Source: Methanobrevibacter cuticularis | Lineage (GTDB): Archaea > Methanobacteriota > Methanobacteria > Methanobacteriales > Methanobacteriaceae | DNA: 45,183 nt | NCBI RefSeq assembly: GCF_001639285.1 | Contig: NZ_LWMW01000086.1 | Coordinates: forward strand, 1 to 45,183 | Reading direction: 5' to 3' | Made by a program: the position numbers and the translations under genes | Shown: one piece after another, positions 1-7,977 of the stretch | Layout: each line of letters begins with the position of its first letter | Position numbering within the stretch: the stretch's first letter is position 1 | The notes under the pieces: model-generated | Databases searched by the model: none | The model's input: the letters and a program-made list of their open reading frames with translations, nothing else | Told to the model about the DNA's origin: nothing

Positions 1-132
1 CAATGGACACAACTCAGCACACCACGACAAGGCGGACGCCAAAAAGTAACTTGGACATTCAAAAACATGCTAAAACAAATCAACCGAACAACCGAAGAAA
101 AACTAGGATTCACCAACAAAATAACAACCTAA
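1..132 (+). CDS. 3' end of an unidentified gene (partial)
   Basis: Frame 1 is open from the left edge to a TAA at 130-132 and gives a plausible protein tail of 43 residues, rich in Lys, Thr, Gln and Asn, with a GRQKVTWTF segment and ending in FTNKITT. It could be the C-terminus of a transposase-like or other mobile-gene protein, but I do not recognise it. Codons ending in C (AAC, ACC, ATC) are much commoner here than in the rest of the window, which suggests a different origin from its neighbours. A second open frame starting at base 3 over the same DNA is less convincing. Confidence 0.35.
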   Translation, partial: QWTQLSTPRQGGRQKVTWTFKNMLKQINRTTEEKLGFTNKITT

Positions 133-664
133 AAAAAAAAGAACAACACCACGAAAAAATCCAAAATATACATAAAAAAAAACCCTGAAAATCAAACAAA
201 CAAAACCAAATCCAAACAAATACCACAACAAATCCCAACATAACATAACAAACCAATTGATAAAAAAAGAACAAAACAAAAGAACAAAACAAAAAACACA
301 TAAAAAAATAAAAATACAAAAACACTTTACGAACTACTGATAATAGCTAAAATATCATAGTACAATTTTTAAAATCATCTAATTTCAATTTATATAATTC
401 TAAGTTTTATGATTTTAGTTTGAATTTTCTATAAACTTTATATATTATAAAAACCAATATTTTGTTATCATGTTTAATAAGACTATTCTTTCCTTTTAAA
501 TTTAAAATAAATTTAAAATAATCAAGAAAAATAATGTTTTAGAATAGCTATTCATATCTTAAATAGCTATTATTGACTCTTATAATATGTTTATTTGATA
601 ATCTTTCATATAAATATTATAAACTTACAAATTGAATATAATTATATTGATAAAAGGTGAAATG
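133..664. other. Gap: G-poor A/C tract, then AT-rich upstream region of S8e
   Basis: From 133 to about 330 the plus strand is almost pure A and C with only a handful of G residues, a strong strand asymmetry that stops abruptly near 335. From there to the S8e start the DNA is ordinary AT-rich spacer. It holds two copies of the 10-base palindrome AATAGCTATT (543-552, 562-571). The S8e promoter must lie in the last 150 bases, where several TATA-like stretches exist; I cannot single one out. Confidence 0.6.
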
Positions 665-1048
665 ATGGCAATATCCCAAGGAAAATCCACAAGAAAATCA
701 ACTGGTGGAAGAAATATAGCAAATAGAGGCAAAAAAAAGTATGAATTAGGAAGAGAACCTGCAGATACTAGGTTAGATGAAAAAAGGCTTAGAAAAATTA
801 GAACTCGTGGTGGAAATGAAAAACTACGATTAGCTACAGAAAATAAGATCAATGTTATGAATCCTGAGTCAAATAAATCTGAAACACTTGATATTATCAC
901 TGTGCTTGAAAATGAAGCTAATCCGAATTATGTAAGAAGGAATATTATTACTAAAGGAGCTATTGTAGAAACAAGCGCTGGTAAAGCACGAGTAACTTCT
1001 AGACCTGGTCAAGATGGAGTTATAAATGGTGTTTTAATCACCGAATAA
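665..1048 (+). CDS. rps8e: Ribosomal protein S8e
   Basis: Small-subunit ribosomal protein found in archaea and eukaryotes. The 127-residue product starts MAISQGKSTRKSTGGR, the hallmark N-terminus of archaeal S8e. It continues with a basic, Gly-rich body and the C-terminal segment YVRRNIITKGAIVETSAGKA, followed by TSRPGQDG. The length matches the family (about 125). Start choice: ATG at 665 has GGTGA at 656-660 directly upstream. The in-frame ATG at 662 would leave only one base of spacing, and a GTG/ATG further upstream would add non-conserved residues. The gene stands alone, followed by a long hairpin before hypE. Function is certain by family; no ribosomal operon context is visible. Confidence 0.95.
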   Translation: MAISQGKSTRKSTGGRNIANRGKKKYELGREPADTRLDEKRLRKIRTRGGNEKLRLATENKINVMNPESNKSETLDIITVLENEANPNYVRRNIITKGAIVETSAGKARVTSRPGQDGVINGVLITE

Positions 1049-1300
1049 CTTTTTTTCTACATATTTCTTTGTTTATTTACATTAATTCTATTTTTTATTT
1101 ACATTACTTATTCTACTTGTTTATCTTATTATATTACTTATTTTTAGTGTTTATTTTATTTATAGTAATTATTTTACTTGTTTAATTCTATTATAGTAAT
1201 TATTTGATTCATATAATTTATATCTTATTAACAATAGTTTTAGTAAATTTATATTCATTTTCAAAAGATTTCTATTATTATTCAAATAGTCCTTTTAAAA

Positions 1301-1367
1301 AATTTTTAAATAAATTTAATAATGATAATAATGTAATACTTAATTATTATTAAATTTATTTAAAATT
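1301..1367. terminator. Long AT hairpin between S8e and hypE
   Basis: A left arm at 1301-1323 (AATTTTTAAATAAATTTAAT...) is matched by its near-perfect reverse complement at about 1343-1367, giving a stem of more than 20 A-T pairs around a loop of some 20 bases. It sits in the 426-base gap after S8e and ends about 110 bases before the hypE start. It may end S8e transcription or fold in the hypE leader. Nothing else is visible in this gap. Confidence 0.45.
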
Positions 1368-1474
1368 GGAATCAAATAGATATTGAATATTATATTTAGT
1401 TAAGTTTGATACAATTTATTACATTTATTTTAATTACTTTACAATTCTTTTATATTATGATTAAGGAGAATAGA

Positions 1475-2494
1475 ATGAAAAATAATAAAATTGGAATGTC
1501 ACATGGTGCTGGTGGAGAAGTTATGGGAAATCTAATCAGTGAAACCATACTGGCTAACCTCTCAAAAAAGTCTGTTAATGGAGGAATTGGATTAGATGCT
1601 CTTGATGATGGAGCAACAATACCTTTAGAAAATCATGAAATTGTAGTTACAACAGATGGACATACAATAAATCCTTTATTCTTTCCAGGGGGAGACATTG
1701 GAAGAATTTCAGCAGCAGGAACTATAAATGATGTGGCTGTTATGGGAGCTAAACCTTTAGCTATTACCAATGCAATGATTATAAAAGAAGGATTTCCAAT
1801 TGAGGATCTATCTAAAATAATAAAATCTATGGATGAAACTTGCAAAGAAGCTGATGTAGGAGTAATAACTGGAGATACCAAAGTAATGGAACAAGATAAA
1901 ATCGATGAATTGGTTATTGTAACAACAGGGATAGGAATTGTCGAAAAAGGCAAAGCTATCCGAGATTCTGGTCTTGAAGTTGGTGATAAAATTATTACAA
2001 CAGGAAGTATAGGAGATCATGGTATGTCTTTACTGTCTTTTAGAGAGGGTTTTGGATTTGAAACAGATCTTAAATCAGATGTGGCTCCTGTATGGGGAAT
2101 GGTTGAAAAAGCTATTGAAATTGGAGGAGTAACAGCTATGAAGGATCCAACACGTGGAGGATTATCCAATGCAATTAATGAAATGGCGAGCAAATCTGGT
2201 GTTGGCATTATTATTCAAGATGAAGCTATTCCCATCAAACAACAAGTAAAAGCAGTTTCTGATATGCTTGGAATTGATCCATACGAAGTGGCAAATGAAG
2301 GAAAAGTTATTATGGGTGTCAAAGCAGATTTAGCTGATGAGACTTTAAACGCTATAAAAAAAGATAAATATGGAAAAGAAGCATCTATAATTGGAGAAGT
2401 AGTTGAGGGTAAACGTGTTTTAATAGAAACTCCTGTTGGAGGCCAAAGAATTTTAGAAGCTCCAATTGCTGATCCAGTCCCAAGAGTTTGTTAA
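1475..2494 (+). CDS. hypE: Hydrogenase expression/formation protein HypE
   Basis: HypE dehydrates the thiocarbamate made on its C-terminal cysteine by HypF to a thiocyanate, the source of the CN ligands of [NiFe]-hydrogenases. The 339-residue product shows the AIRS/PurM-like fold: MSHGAGGEVM near the N-terminus, LDDGATIP and VVTTDGHTINPLFFPGGDIG in the first domain, then MKDPTRGGLSNAINEMA and EVANEGKV in the second. It ends in PRVC, the essential C-terminal cysteine. I chose ATG 1475 because AAGGAG lies just upstream at 1463-1468; an upstream in-frame start at 1406 would add 23 hydrophobic, non-family residues. The RDD gene follows after 20 bases and is probably co-transcribed. Confidence 0.95.
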   Translation: MKNNKIGMSHGAGGEVMGNLISETILANLSKKSVNGGIGLDALDDGATIPLENHEIVVTTDGHTINPLFFPGGDIGRISAAGTINDVAVMGAKPLAITNAMIIKEGFPIEDLSKIIKSMDETCKEADVGVITGDTKVMEQDKIDELVIVTTGIGIVEKGKAIRDSGLEVGDKIITTGSIGDHGMSLLSFREGFGFETDLKSDVAPVWGMVEKAIEIGGVTAMKDPTRGGLSNAINEMASKSGVGIIIQDEAIPIKQQVKAVSDMLGIDPYEVANEGKVIMGVKADLADETLNAIKKDKYGKEASIIGEVVEGKRVLIETPVGGQRILEAPIADPVPRVC

Positions 2495-2514
2495 AAATAT
2501 TACTGGTGATAACA

Positions 2515-2973
2515 ATGGTTAGTATATTTAAAAAAAGAATAATAGCTTATATTGCTGATTATTTTGTTGTATCAGCTATTATGTGGATTTTAGCTGAGAT
2601 TTTAGCTATTTTAATTATTCCTTATTCAATGTTCATTATTTATAATTATTTTATAATTATAGCACCTATAGCAGGGATTATATACTTTGTTTTATTAGAG
2701 AAAACAAAAGGAACTACTGTAGGAAAACATTTGATGTTTTTAAAAGTTGTTTCAATCAAAAATACAGAAGAAACTCCTAATAATGAGGATGAAAATGAAA
2801 ACAAGGACAATGAAAGTACTCAACAAATTTCATATAAACAAGCAATTGTAAGAAATCTCTCAAAAATCTATTGGGTACCTATTATATTTGATGTAATCAT
2901 TGGAAAATATTATGGAAATTCAGATGAGAGAATATTAGGACAATTATCAAAAACTAAAGTTGTTGATGAGTAA
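2515..2973 (+). CDS. RDD-family membrane protein
   Basis: A 152-residue integral membrane protein of the RDD family, a group of mostly uncharacterised proteins, some linked to ion or solute transport. Residues 5-15 contain the family signature (KKRIIAYIADYF: the Arg and the Asp on the first helix). Two to three hydrophobic segments follow, then a Glu/Asn-rich acidic loop (about 85-105), and a last segment with RNLSKIYW and the conserved late Asp. An in-frame start at 2488 would overlap hypE, but GGTGAT at 2504-2509 favours ATG 2515. Its cargo is unknown. Its closeness to hypE may be only transcriptional convenience. Confidence 0.8.
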   Translation: MVSIFKKRIIAYIADYFVVSAIMWILAEILAILIIPYSMFIIYNYFIIIAPIAGIIYFVLLEKTKGTTVGKHLMFLKVVSIKNTEETPNNEDENENKDNESTQQISYKQAIVRNLSKIYWVPIIFDVIIGKYYGNSDERILGQLSKTKVVDE

Positions 2974-2975
2974 AC

Positions 2976-3010
2976 TTGGATTTTAGTAAAATCCAATTAT
3001 ACATTTTTTA
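2976..3010 (+). terminator. Hairpin-T terminator after the hypE-RDD pair
   Basis: TTGGATTTTA and TAAAATCCAA form an almost perfect inverted repeat (2976-2996) starting three bases after the RDD stop codon. A T6 run follows at 3005-3010. Confidence 0.7.
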
Positions 3011-3011
3011 A

Positions 3012-3155
3012 TTCCTTCAATATTCTATTAAATATATATTATACCATTTCCTTCAATATTCTATTAAATATATATTATACCATTTCCTTCAATATTCTAT
3101 TAAATATATATTATATCAGTTCCTTCAATATACTAAAATATATATTATATTTTTT
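3012..3155. repeat. Tandem repeat, four copies of 36 bp
   Basis: Units begin TTCCTTCAATATTCTATTAA and start at 3012, 3048, 3084 and 3120. The first three are nearly identical and the fourth is degenerate. There are no unique spacers, so this is a minisatellite and not a CRISPR array. The rest of the 534-base gap to 3507 is AT-rich, with an ATT triplet run near 3365-3385. Confidence 0.9.
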
Positions 3156-3507
3156 CAGTTGTTTTTATAGGTTTAGAATATCTATATTCCTTCTGATTTT
3201 TAAATTCTTTTCCTAACAATTTTTAAATCATTTTACTACAACCAATAATTTTATATTTATCTTTTTTTCTCAAATTATTATAGTATTTATGGAAAAGTTA
3301 TTAAATTTTGAAGATAAATTAAATTCTTAATATCATTTATTTTTAATTATAACATCTGAAAAATTATTATTATTATTATTATTAAAAATATATTATTTAA
3401 ATATCTTTATTAATTTAATAAATTGATTAAAATTATTAACTTAAGATTATAATATTTTTTAGATGATTTATTTATTAAGAACTTTATCAAATTGACTATA
3501 ATTGTTT

Positions 3508-4008
3508 TTAAGAATAAATACCAAATCCTGGTTGAAATTCAGAAGGGGGGATGTACAATATTTTAGCATATTTTAGTTTAAGCAATTCTAGATTTATATT
3601 AACCCCATCTACATAAACCACAGCTAAAACTCTTCCATACTTATCTTTATTTTCTTTATCATCAATATCTAAATAAACAGATTTTCCTAAACATTTGCTT
3701 TTCACAAAATCAGTAGCTTCTTTATATCCTGATTCTCCTCTTTCAGGAGTATCTACTCCAACAAGACGAATTCTACCAATTCCTGAAACATCCAAAGTAT
3801 CTCCATCAACAACACGATCACAAAACCCTTTTACTTCATATTTAATTGAATTATTGTTCACATCTAAAAGATATGAGCTATCTGAATTACTACCATTATT
3901 ATCAAAAAAATCTAAAGAATTATTAAAGTTAGCTAAGAACCCTATTGAAATAATTATGATAGCTATTATAATTATAAAAGATATAGTTTTTTTCAAAGAA
4001 TTTTTCAT
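3508..4008 (-). CDS. Membrane-anchored or secreted thermonuclease (SNase family)
   Basis: A staphylococcal-nuclease-like enzyme of 166 residues that would cut DNA and RNA with calcium. Residues 1-25 are a basic start and a long hydrophobic run (signal peptide or anchor), so it should act outside the membrane. The OB-fold nuclease domain spans about 55-160. It keeps the residues matching the family's active site: Asp68 and Asp70 in VVDGDT, Arg81 and Asp86 and Glu89 in RLVGVDTPE, and Arg126 in DKYGRVLAVVYVDG. It is a single gene on the minus strand. Its role could be nutrient DNA degradation or defence against incoming DNA; the sequence does not decide between them. Confidence 0.9.
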   Translation of the reverse strand: MKNSLKKTISFIIIIAIIIISIGFLANFNNSLDFFDNNGSNSDSSYLLDVNNNSIKYEVKGFCDRVVDGDTLDVSGIGRIRLVGVDTPERGESGYKEATDFVKSKCLGKSVYLDIDDKENKDKYGRVLAVVYVDGVNINLELLKLKYAKILYIPPSEFQPGFGIYS

Positions 4009-4234
4009 GTTAGATTCCCCTCATTCTATCTCTATAATATATCTGTTTTTATCAAACATGACAGAAAGAATTTTTTATTATTCATAATTTTATAGGATGT
4101 GATAAAATAATTATAATTATTAGATTGATTAGTAAAATATAAGTTGTTGAACTACATAACTAAATAAGATTTTTAATAATAATATAGATTTTTATAAATA
4201 TTTTATAAATGCTATGTTTTATGAGACAATAGAT

Positions 4235-4282
4235 AAATACAAGCTTATTGAATTAAGGTTAAATACAAGCTTATTGAATTAG
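4235..4282 (+). repeat. Direct repeat, two copies of 26 bp
   Basis: AAATACAAGCTTATTGAATT occurs at 4235 and again at 4261, directly upstream of the Cas4-like gene. It may simply be a duplication, or it may lie in the promoter of that gene. Confidence 0.7.
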
Positions 4283-4298
4283 GTTTTCAGTGATTTTG

Positions 4299-4982
4299 AT
4301 GAAAAATAAATTAATAAAAAATTCCATAGAATATACTATTGAAAAACATCCAAAAATTAAAGGTTTGCAGATAATTAAAGGAAAAAATAATTTCCCTATT
4401 AGCTGGTTGAATCAACAAGGGTACTGTGAATACAGTTTATACTTACAATATTTTAAAGGGATTAAAACAGCTCCAACCCAGGCCATGATAATAGGAACAG
4501 CGGAACATCAAAAATTAGAAGACAAATTTAAAGAAGATGCAGTTCCAACTACTTTTAATGAAGTTCTTGAAACTTCAAAAGAAGAAGCAGCTATTTCAAG
4601 AGAAATGTTTGTAATAGCTCCAAGTTTAGGAATAAGAGGCTTTATTGATGAAATTTGGATGACTCCTGATGAATTTGTTATAATTGATGATAAACCTGGA
4701 AGAATACCCTATCCTTCAACTATCAATCAAGTATTAGCATATTGTTTAGGTTTTAAAAATATGCTAAACGATGACAAACGAAAAATTAAAGGAGCATTGC
4801 GAGAAAGAGGTACAAACAACCTTTTTTGGATTGAAGAATTCGATGAAGATAATGAGAATAGAATAAATTTTTTGATTAATAGGATGCAAGGATTATTTGA
4901 AGGGTCCAAACCTTTTATTCCAACAAAAAATAAGAATAAATGTATTAAATGTAGATTTCAAAGCTATTGTGAACATTTTTAG
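4299..4982 (+). CDS. Stand-alone Cas4/RecB-like PD-(D/E)XK nuclease
   Basis: A 227-residue protein with the layout of Cas4-type exonucleases. Near the N-terminus is a cysteine in QQGYCEYSLYL, then IIGTAEHQKLE (motif with the family histidine). FIDEIWM and VIIDDKPGR stand where Cas4 has its D-(D/E)XK core. The C-terminus has CIKCRFQSYCEHF, the other three cysteines of a 4Fe-4S cluster. The usual YKTG is DDKPG here, so the active-site lysine is present in a variant setting. GTGAT at 4290-4294 is best read as the ribosome binding site for ATG 4299 rather than as a start codon. No cas1, cas2 or CRISPR array is in the window, so this is a solo Cas4-like protein, possibly in DNA repair or a defence role. 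Confidence 0.75.
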   Translation: MKNKLIKNSIEYTIEKHPKIKGLQIIKGKNNFPISWLNQQGYCEYSLYLQYFKGIKTAPTQAMIIGTAEHQKLEDKFKEDAVPTTFNEVLETSKEEAAISREMFVIAPSLGIRGFIDEIWMTPDEFVIIDDKPGRIPYPSTINQVLAYCLGFKNMLNDDKRKIKGALRERGTNNLFWIEEFDEDNENRINFLINRMQGLFEGSKPFIPTKNKNKCIKCRFQSYCEHF

Positions 4983-5040
4983 TTCGTGACACCATTAAAA
5001 AATTACTTAATCTTCATAATCTTTTCTAAATATTCAATGA

Positions 5041-5485
5041 ACTTTTTACTTATTAATTTTTTCTATAATCTCATTTGTAATTGAATTATTATCTTTAGAA
5101 AAAGAATTATCTAGTTTGAAACCAGAAATAACAATAAATAATATACAAAGAAACAATAGGGACTTTTTAGAATTTTTAAGAGAAATTATCGGCTTAACTA
5201 GAGATGAAGATCCTAAAAAATCATTGAAAATCGATTTACAAAGTTTATAATAGCTAATGAACAATATAATGAAAAACAGATTGAATTTTTAATACTTTTA
5301 AAAAAGGTTTTTGCAGAGATAAAACATATAGAAATGAGGGATTTGATTGAGCTCCATTTGAAGATGAAGATGTTTTATCTGTCTTTATTGAAAATGACTT
5401 AGTTAGTATAATTGAGAAGTGTAATCGGATTAGATGTGTTAACTTTAATAACTTTTTCTGGAATGGATTTATTTTTAATTTATAG
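5041..5485 (+). pseudogene. hsdR: Remnant of a type I restriction HsdR C-terminus
   Basis: Three overlapping reading frames together read like the C-terminal domain of type I restriction subunit R. Frame 1 (to TAA 5248-5250) gives RDFLEFLREIIGLTRDEDP. The next frame gives NEKQIEFLILLKKVFAE followed by IKHIEMRDLIEL. A third gives PFEDEDVLSVFIENDLVSII up to TAG at 5483-5485. Each matches successive blocks of the EcoEI/EcoR124-type helical domain. At least two frameshifts and the loss of all upstream helicase and nuclease parts make it inactive. It abuts the stop of the convergent unknown gene at 5486. An open frame on the opposite strand (5046-5264) is a shadow. HsdS and HsdM are not present in the window. 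Confidence 0.6.
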
Positions 5486-6646
5486 TTAAATATTTAAATC
5501 ATTTCGGAAGTTCTGGAAGTTTCCTAAGTCTTCTGTTATCTGTTCTTTAGTTTCTAGGTACTTGATAGTTCGTTCATTTTCTTTTATTAATTTTCTATAT
5601 TTTAACAACTCTAATCCTATCCTTTCACTATTAAAAAGTCTTTGAACTTGGTCTTTTTGTAATTTGTTTTTTGCTTGGAAATATTCAAGTGGTATTTTAG
5701 TCTCATCAAAGGGGTAAAATTCTATAGCTTCTTCTAAGGTATCATGTCTGTAATGACCATAATCTTTGGTATTAAAAAGTCTAATATTGGAATCTTTACT
5801 TCTTTCTTTTAGTTTTTTTGCTACATCTGGAGGAAATTTAGTTTTGGTATGATTATCACCCATAATATCAAAACCATAATTATAAACTAAAATATCATTA
5901 GCTTTAGTCACATTTGTTCCTCTTGTTGTTTTTCCTCTTTGAGTATTACATGAATAAGTAAATGATTCATTTAGAATATCTAATTCAAGAATTGATATCA
6001 TTAATTCCCTTAAATTACCATTTAATCCAGAATGAGTTTTACCATCAAAGTCAAAAACAAATGAAGTAATGTTGTTAGTATGATAAAAATCTATAAGATC
6101 TTTAATCAATATCTCAGGCATTTTAGATGGGATTATACCTAATATTGCTTTATTGTTCAGACGATTAATTGAATCAATACATCTTTGCATAAAATCAGTA
6201 TATTTCTCATATTCTTTAAATGCATCACTACCTGGATTGAAAAATGAGTCTAATAATGGTAATGGGGTTGCATCTGATTTGTTATATGCAATATTTGTTA
6301 CTATATTAATTCCTTTTTCTTCAGGTAGAGTTTTATCTATTAATTTTATAAAGCAAAAATTAATTTCATCCTTTGATGTTTTATTAAATGAAGTGTTTAA
6401 TTTTTTATAAATATCTTCTGTATTTCTTTTTCCATTTGTTAATTCATGGAGTTGATTACTTTTGAATTCTTTAAAAATTTCATTAACTCCTTTAACTGAA
6501 GGTGATATTAGGGTATCTTTTCTTAATTTTGTCATATCAAATGATTTAATTGGAGTTTGAACAGTTTTATTATTAATCCTTAGTTTTTCAGATTTAATAA
6601 AAAGTTCTTCATCAATATTTTGTTTAAAAACTTTAATTTTAGCCAT
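5486..6646 (-). CDS. Unknown protein, third gene of a toxin-antitoxin-like cassette
   Basis: I do not recognise this 386-residue soluble protein. Visible traits: a central alternation of hydrophobic strands and helices (AILGIIP, ITSFVFDFDGKT, DILVYNYGFDIMGDNHTKTK) that resembles a TIM-barrel layout, and a basic, Glu/Lys-rich helical C-terminus (about 330-386). Faint likeness to tRNA-guanine transglycosylase-type barrels (including DpdA-like DNA-modifying ones) is my inference only. Its ATG overlaps the end of the PIN gene by 8 bases, and GGAG lies 7 bases upstream of the start. It is therefore translationally coupled to that gene and should work with it, as an effector or accessory of the cassette. 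Confidence 0.7.
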   Translation of the reverse strand: MAKIKVFKQNIDEELFIKSEKLRINNKTVQTPIKSFDMTKLRKDTLISPSVKGVNEIFKEFKSNQLHELTNGKRNTEDIYKKLNTSFNKTSKDEINFCFIKLIDKTLPEEKGINIVTNIAYNKSDATPLPLLDSFFNPGSDAFKEYEKYTDFMQRCIDSINRLNNKAILGIIPSKMPEILIKDLIDFYHTNNITSFVFDFDGKTHSGLNGNLRELMISILELDILNESFTYSCNTQRGKTTRGTNVTKANDILVYNYGFDIMGDNHTKTKFPPDVAKKLKERSKDSNIRLFNTKDYGHYRHDTLEEAIEFYPFDETKIPLEYFQAKNKLQKDQVQRLFNSERIGLELLKYRKLIKENERTIKYLETKEQITEDLGNFQNFRNDLNI

Positions 6647-7157
6647 TTTTTAACTCCATTAAAATATCATTTGAAACATAGAACTTAGAATTTTCAATAT
6701 CTGAAATAATAAAATTTATATCATTTTCATTAAATATATTCTTGCTTTTTAAAAGTTTTATTAATCCAATTGATCCAGATAGATTTAAATTCAATTTTTT
6801 TGCAATATTTCTGGCTTTTTTATCATCAATAACACATAAATAGTTTTTTGAATTTTTTTGACATAGTTTTCCAAGAGCTATTATGCTTAATTCCCCTTCA
6901 TGCAAACTTGGATATCTTTTAGATAATTCACTTAGCTCTTCTGAAATATCTTTTTTTATTAGATTTATTTTTTGATTTTCAATATAATGTTTCAATAAAT
7001 TATTATTCAACCAATAAGTAGTTTCATGATAATATTCATTATAAACTTCCTGACTTATACTAATATTTTTACCTAATCTACATAAATAATCAATACATTC
7101 ACGGCTCCCTATAAAATCAACAAAGAGGATTATTGGAGAAGTGTCAAACAAGTTCAT
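6639..7157 (-). CDS. PIN-domain nuclease, DUF3368 type (putative toxin)
   Basis: A 172-residue PIN-like ribonuclease of the DUF3368 group, the usual toxin partner of UPF0175 antitoxins. It starts with FDTSPIILFVDF (first acidic residue). The middle contains YPSLHEGELSIIALGKLC (acidic and helical core), then CVIDDKKARNIAKKLNLNLS, followed by GSIGLIKLLKSKNIF, the signature block of DUF3368. Start: the antitoxin stop and this ATG overlap as TGATG, so ATG 7157 is preferred over the TTG one codon upstream. It is the middle gene of a three-gene minus-strand operon. Expected activity is RNA cleavage that is held off by the upstream protein. Confidence 0.8.
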   Translation of the reverse strand: MNLFDTSPIILFVDFIGSRECIDYLCRLGKNISISQEVYNEYYHETTYWLNNNLLKHYIENQKINLIKKDISEELSELSKRYPSLHEGELSIIALGKLCQKNSKNYLCVIDDKKARNIAKKLNLNLSGSIGLIKLLKSKNIFNENDINFIISDIENSKFYVSNDILMELKNG

Positions 7158-7777
7158 CAAATCAACAACTCCATAGGTATTTTTTTCTCTTTTAATAATT
7201 CTAAAAATTTATCTAAAGGCATATCAGCTATTTTGCTCGCTTTAGCAACACTAACTTTTCCTTTTTCATATAAACTTAATCCTAATCGCTGTCTTTTCTT
7301 TTCAATTTTATTTTTTACAAGGGATTCTTCTGTCATTTCAGGATATGAAAAATAAGTCAAAGCTAAAGCTTCATCAGTTGTTAAACCATCAAATAAATCT
7401 TTCATATCTCCTAATAATTCCGTGTCTAATTCTTTGGTATTAGTTTTGTTTAGTATTTCCGTACCATTGTTTCCTAAGGAATATTTGAAAAAATCTTTAT
7501 TTCTTGATGTGTTTTCTAGTTTTATCAATCCTATCTGTGACATATCTTCTAAGTAGCGACTAACAACATCACTATTAGGCCCATAATTATCTCCCTCAAA
7601 TTTAAATACTTCATTTAATTGAGGAATATTATTAGCTATGAAGAATAACTCTTTCATAAGTATGGTTTTACCCACAATTGGTTTTTGATTAAGGCTGTTT
7701 AGAAGAAATAAGATATATTTTTTACCTATATTTTCCTTTATGTTTTCTAATATCCTTTCTTTGATTCTTTTCTCCAT
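7157..7777 (-). CDS. UPF0175-type antitoxin fused to an N-terminal winged-helix-like domain
   Basis: A 206-residue protein in two parts. The C-terminus (about 125-206) has the UPF0175 pattern: SLYEKGKVSVAKASKIADMP followed by LDKFLELLKEKKIP, an antitoxin helix set that usually pairs with DUF3368 PIN toxins. The N-terminus (about 1-115) reads KYILFLLNSL, ILMKELFFIANNIPQL and NYGPNSDVVSRYLEDM, followed by SQIGLI. It resembles YwgA/PanA-like or winged-helix domains with the typical YGP motif. Stand-alone UPF0175 proteins are normally about 80-100 residues, so the fusion is unusual. GAGGAAT lies upstream of the ATG. It overlaps the PIN gene by one base. It is likely autoregulated, as in most such pairs, but no operator was identified. 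Confidence 0.75.
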   Translation of the reverse strand: MEKRIKERILENIKENIGKKYILFLLNSLNQKPIVGKTILMKELFFIANNIPQLNEVFKFEGDNYGPNSDVVSRYLEDMSQIGLIKLENTSRNKDFFKYSLGNNGTEILNKTNTKELDTELLGDMKDLFDGLTTDEALALTYFSYPEMTEESLVKNKIEKKRQRLGLSLYEKGKVSVAKASKIADMPLDKFLELLKEKKIPMELLI

Positions 7778-7850
7778 AACAATTCCTCATATAATTATAT
7801 AAAAATTTATATATTTAGTATTGTATTAATTAACATTGTATTAAATTTTT
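7778..7850 (-). promoter_or_regulatory. Promoter region of the three-gene cassette
   Basis: Reading leftwards, TATATAAATTTTTATATA-like TATA material lies about 25-45 bases upstream of the cassette start, followed by GAGGAAT as ribosome binding site at about 7785-7791. The exact box cannot be chosen because the whole stretch is A/T. Confidence 0.4.
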
Positions 7851-7977
7851 ATATCATTTTAACACTTTAAGTTTTATTTTATACTTTATTCAGTCTTACT
7901 TTATAATTTTATGTTGAAAAAGATATATAAGTATAGTTATAGAGCTTTTTAAAAGTATTTTTTATTATTATTCATTA

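Noticed and set aside
3-188. 61-residue Gln/Asn/Lys-rich gene at the left edge
   Set aside because: An alternative frame over the A/C-rich tract; the overlapping frame 1 looks more like a real protein tail.
5046-5264. 72-residue minus-strand protein
   Set aside because: It is the complement of the HsdR-like remnant, whose plus-strand frames give recognisable protein blocks.
5486-6646. Naming the 386-residue protein a DpdA or TGT enzyme
   Set aside because: The likeness is limited to general barrel layout and a GFDIMG segment; no catalytic block could be aligned with confidence.
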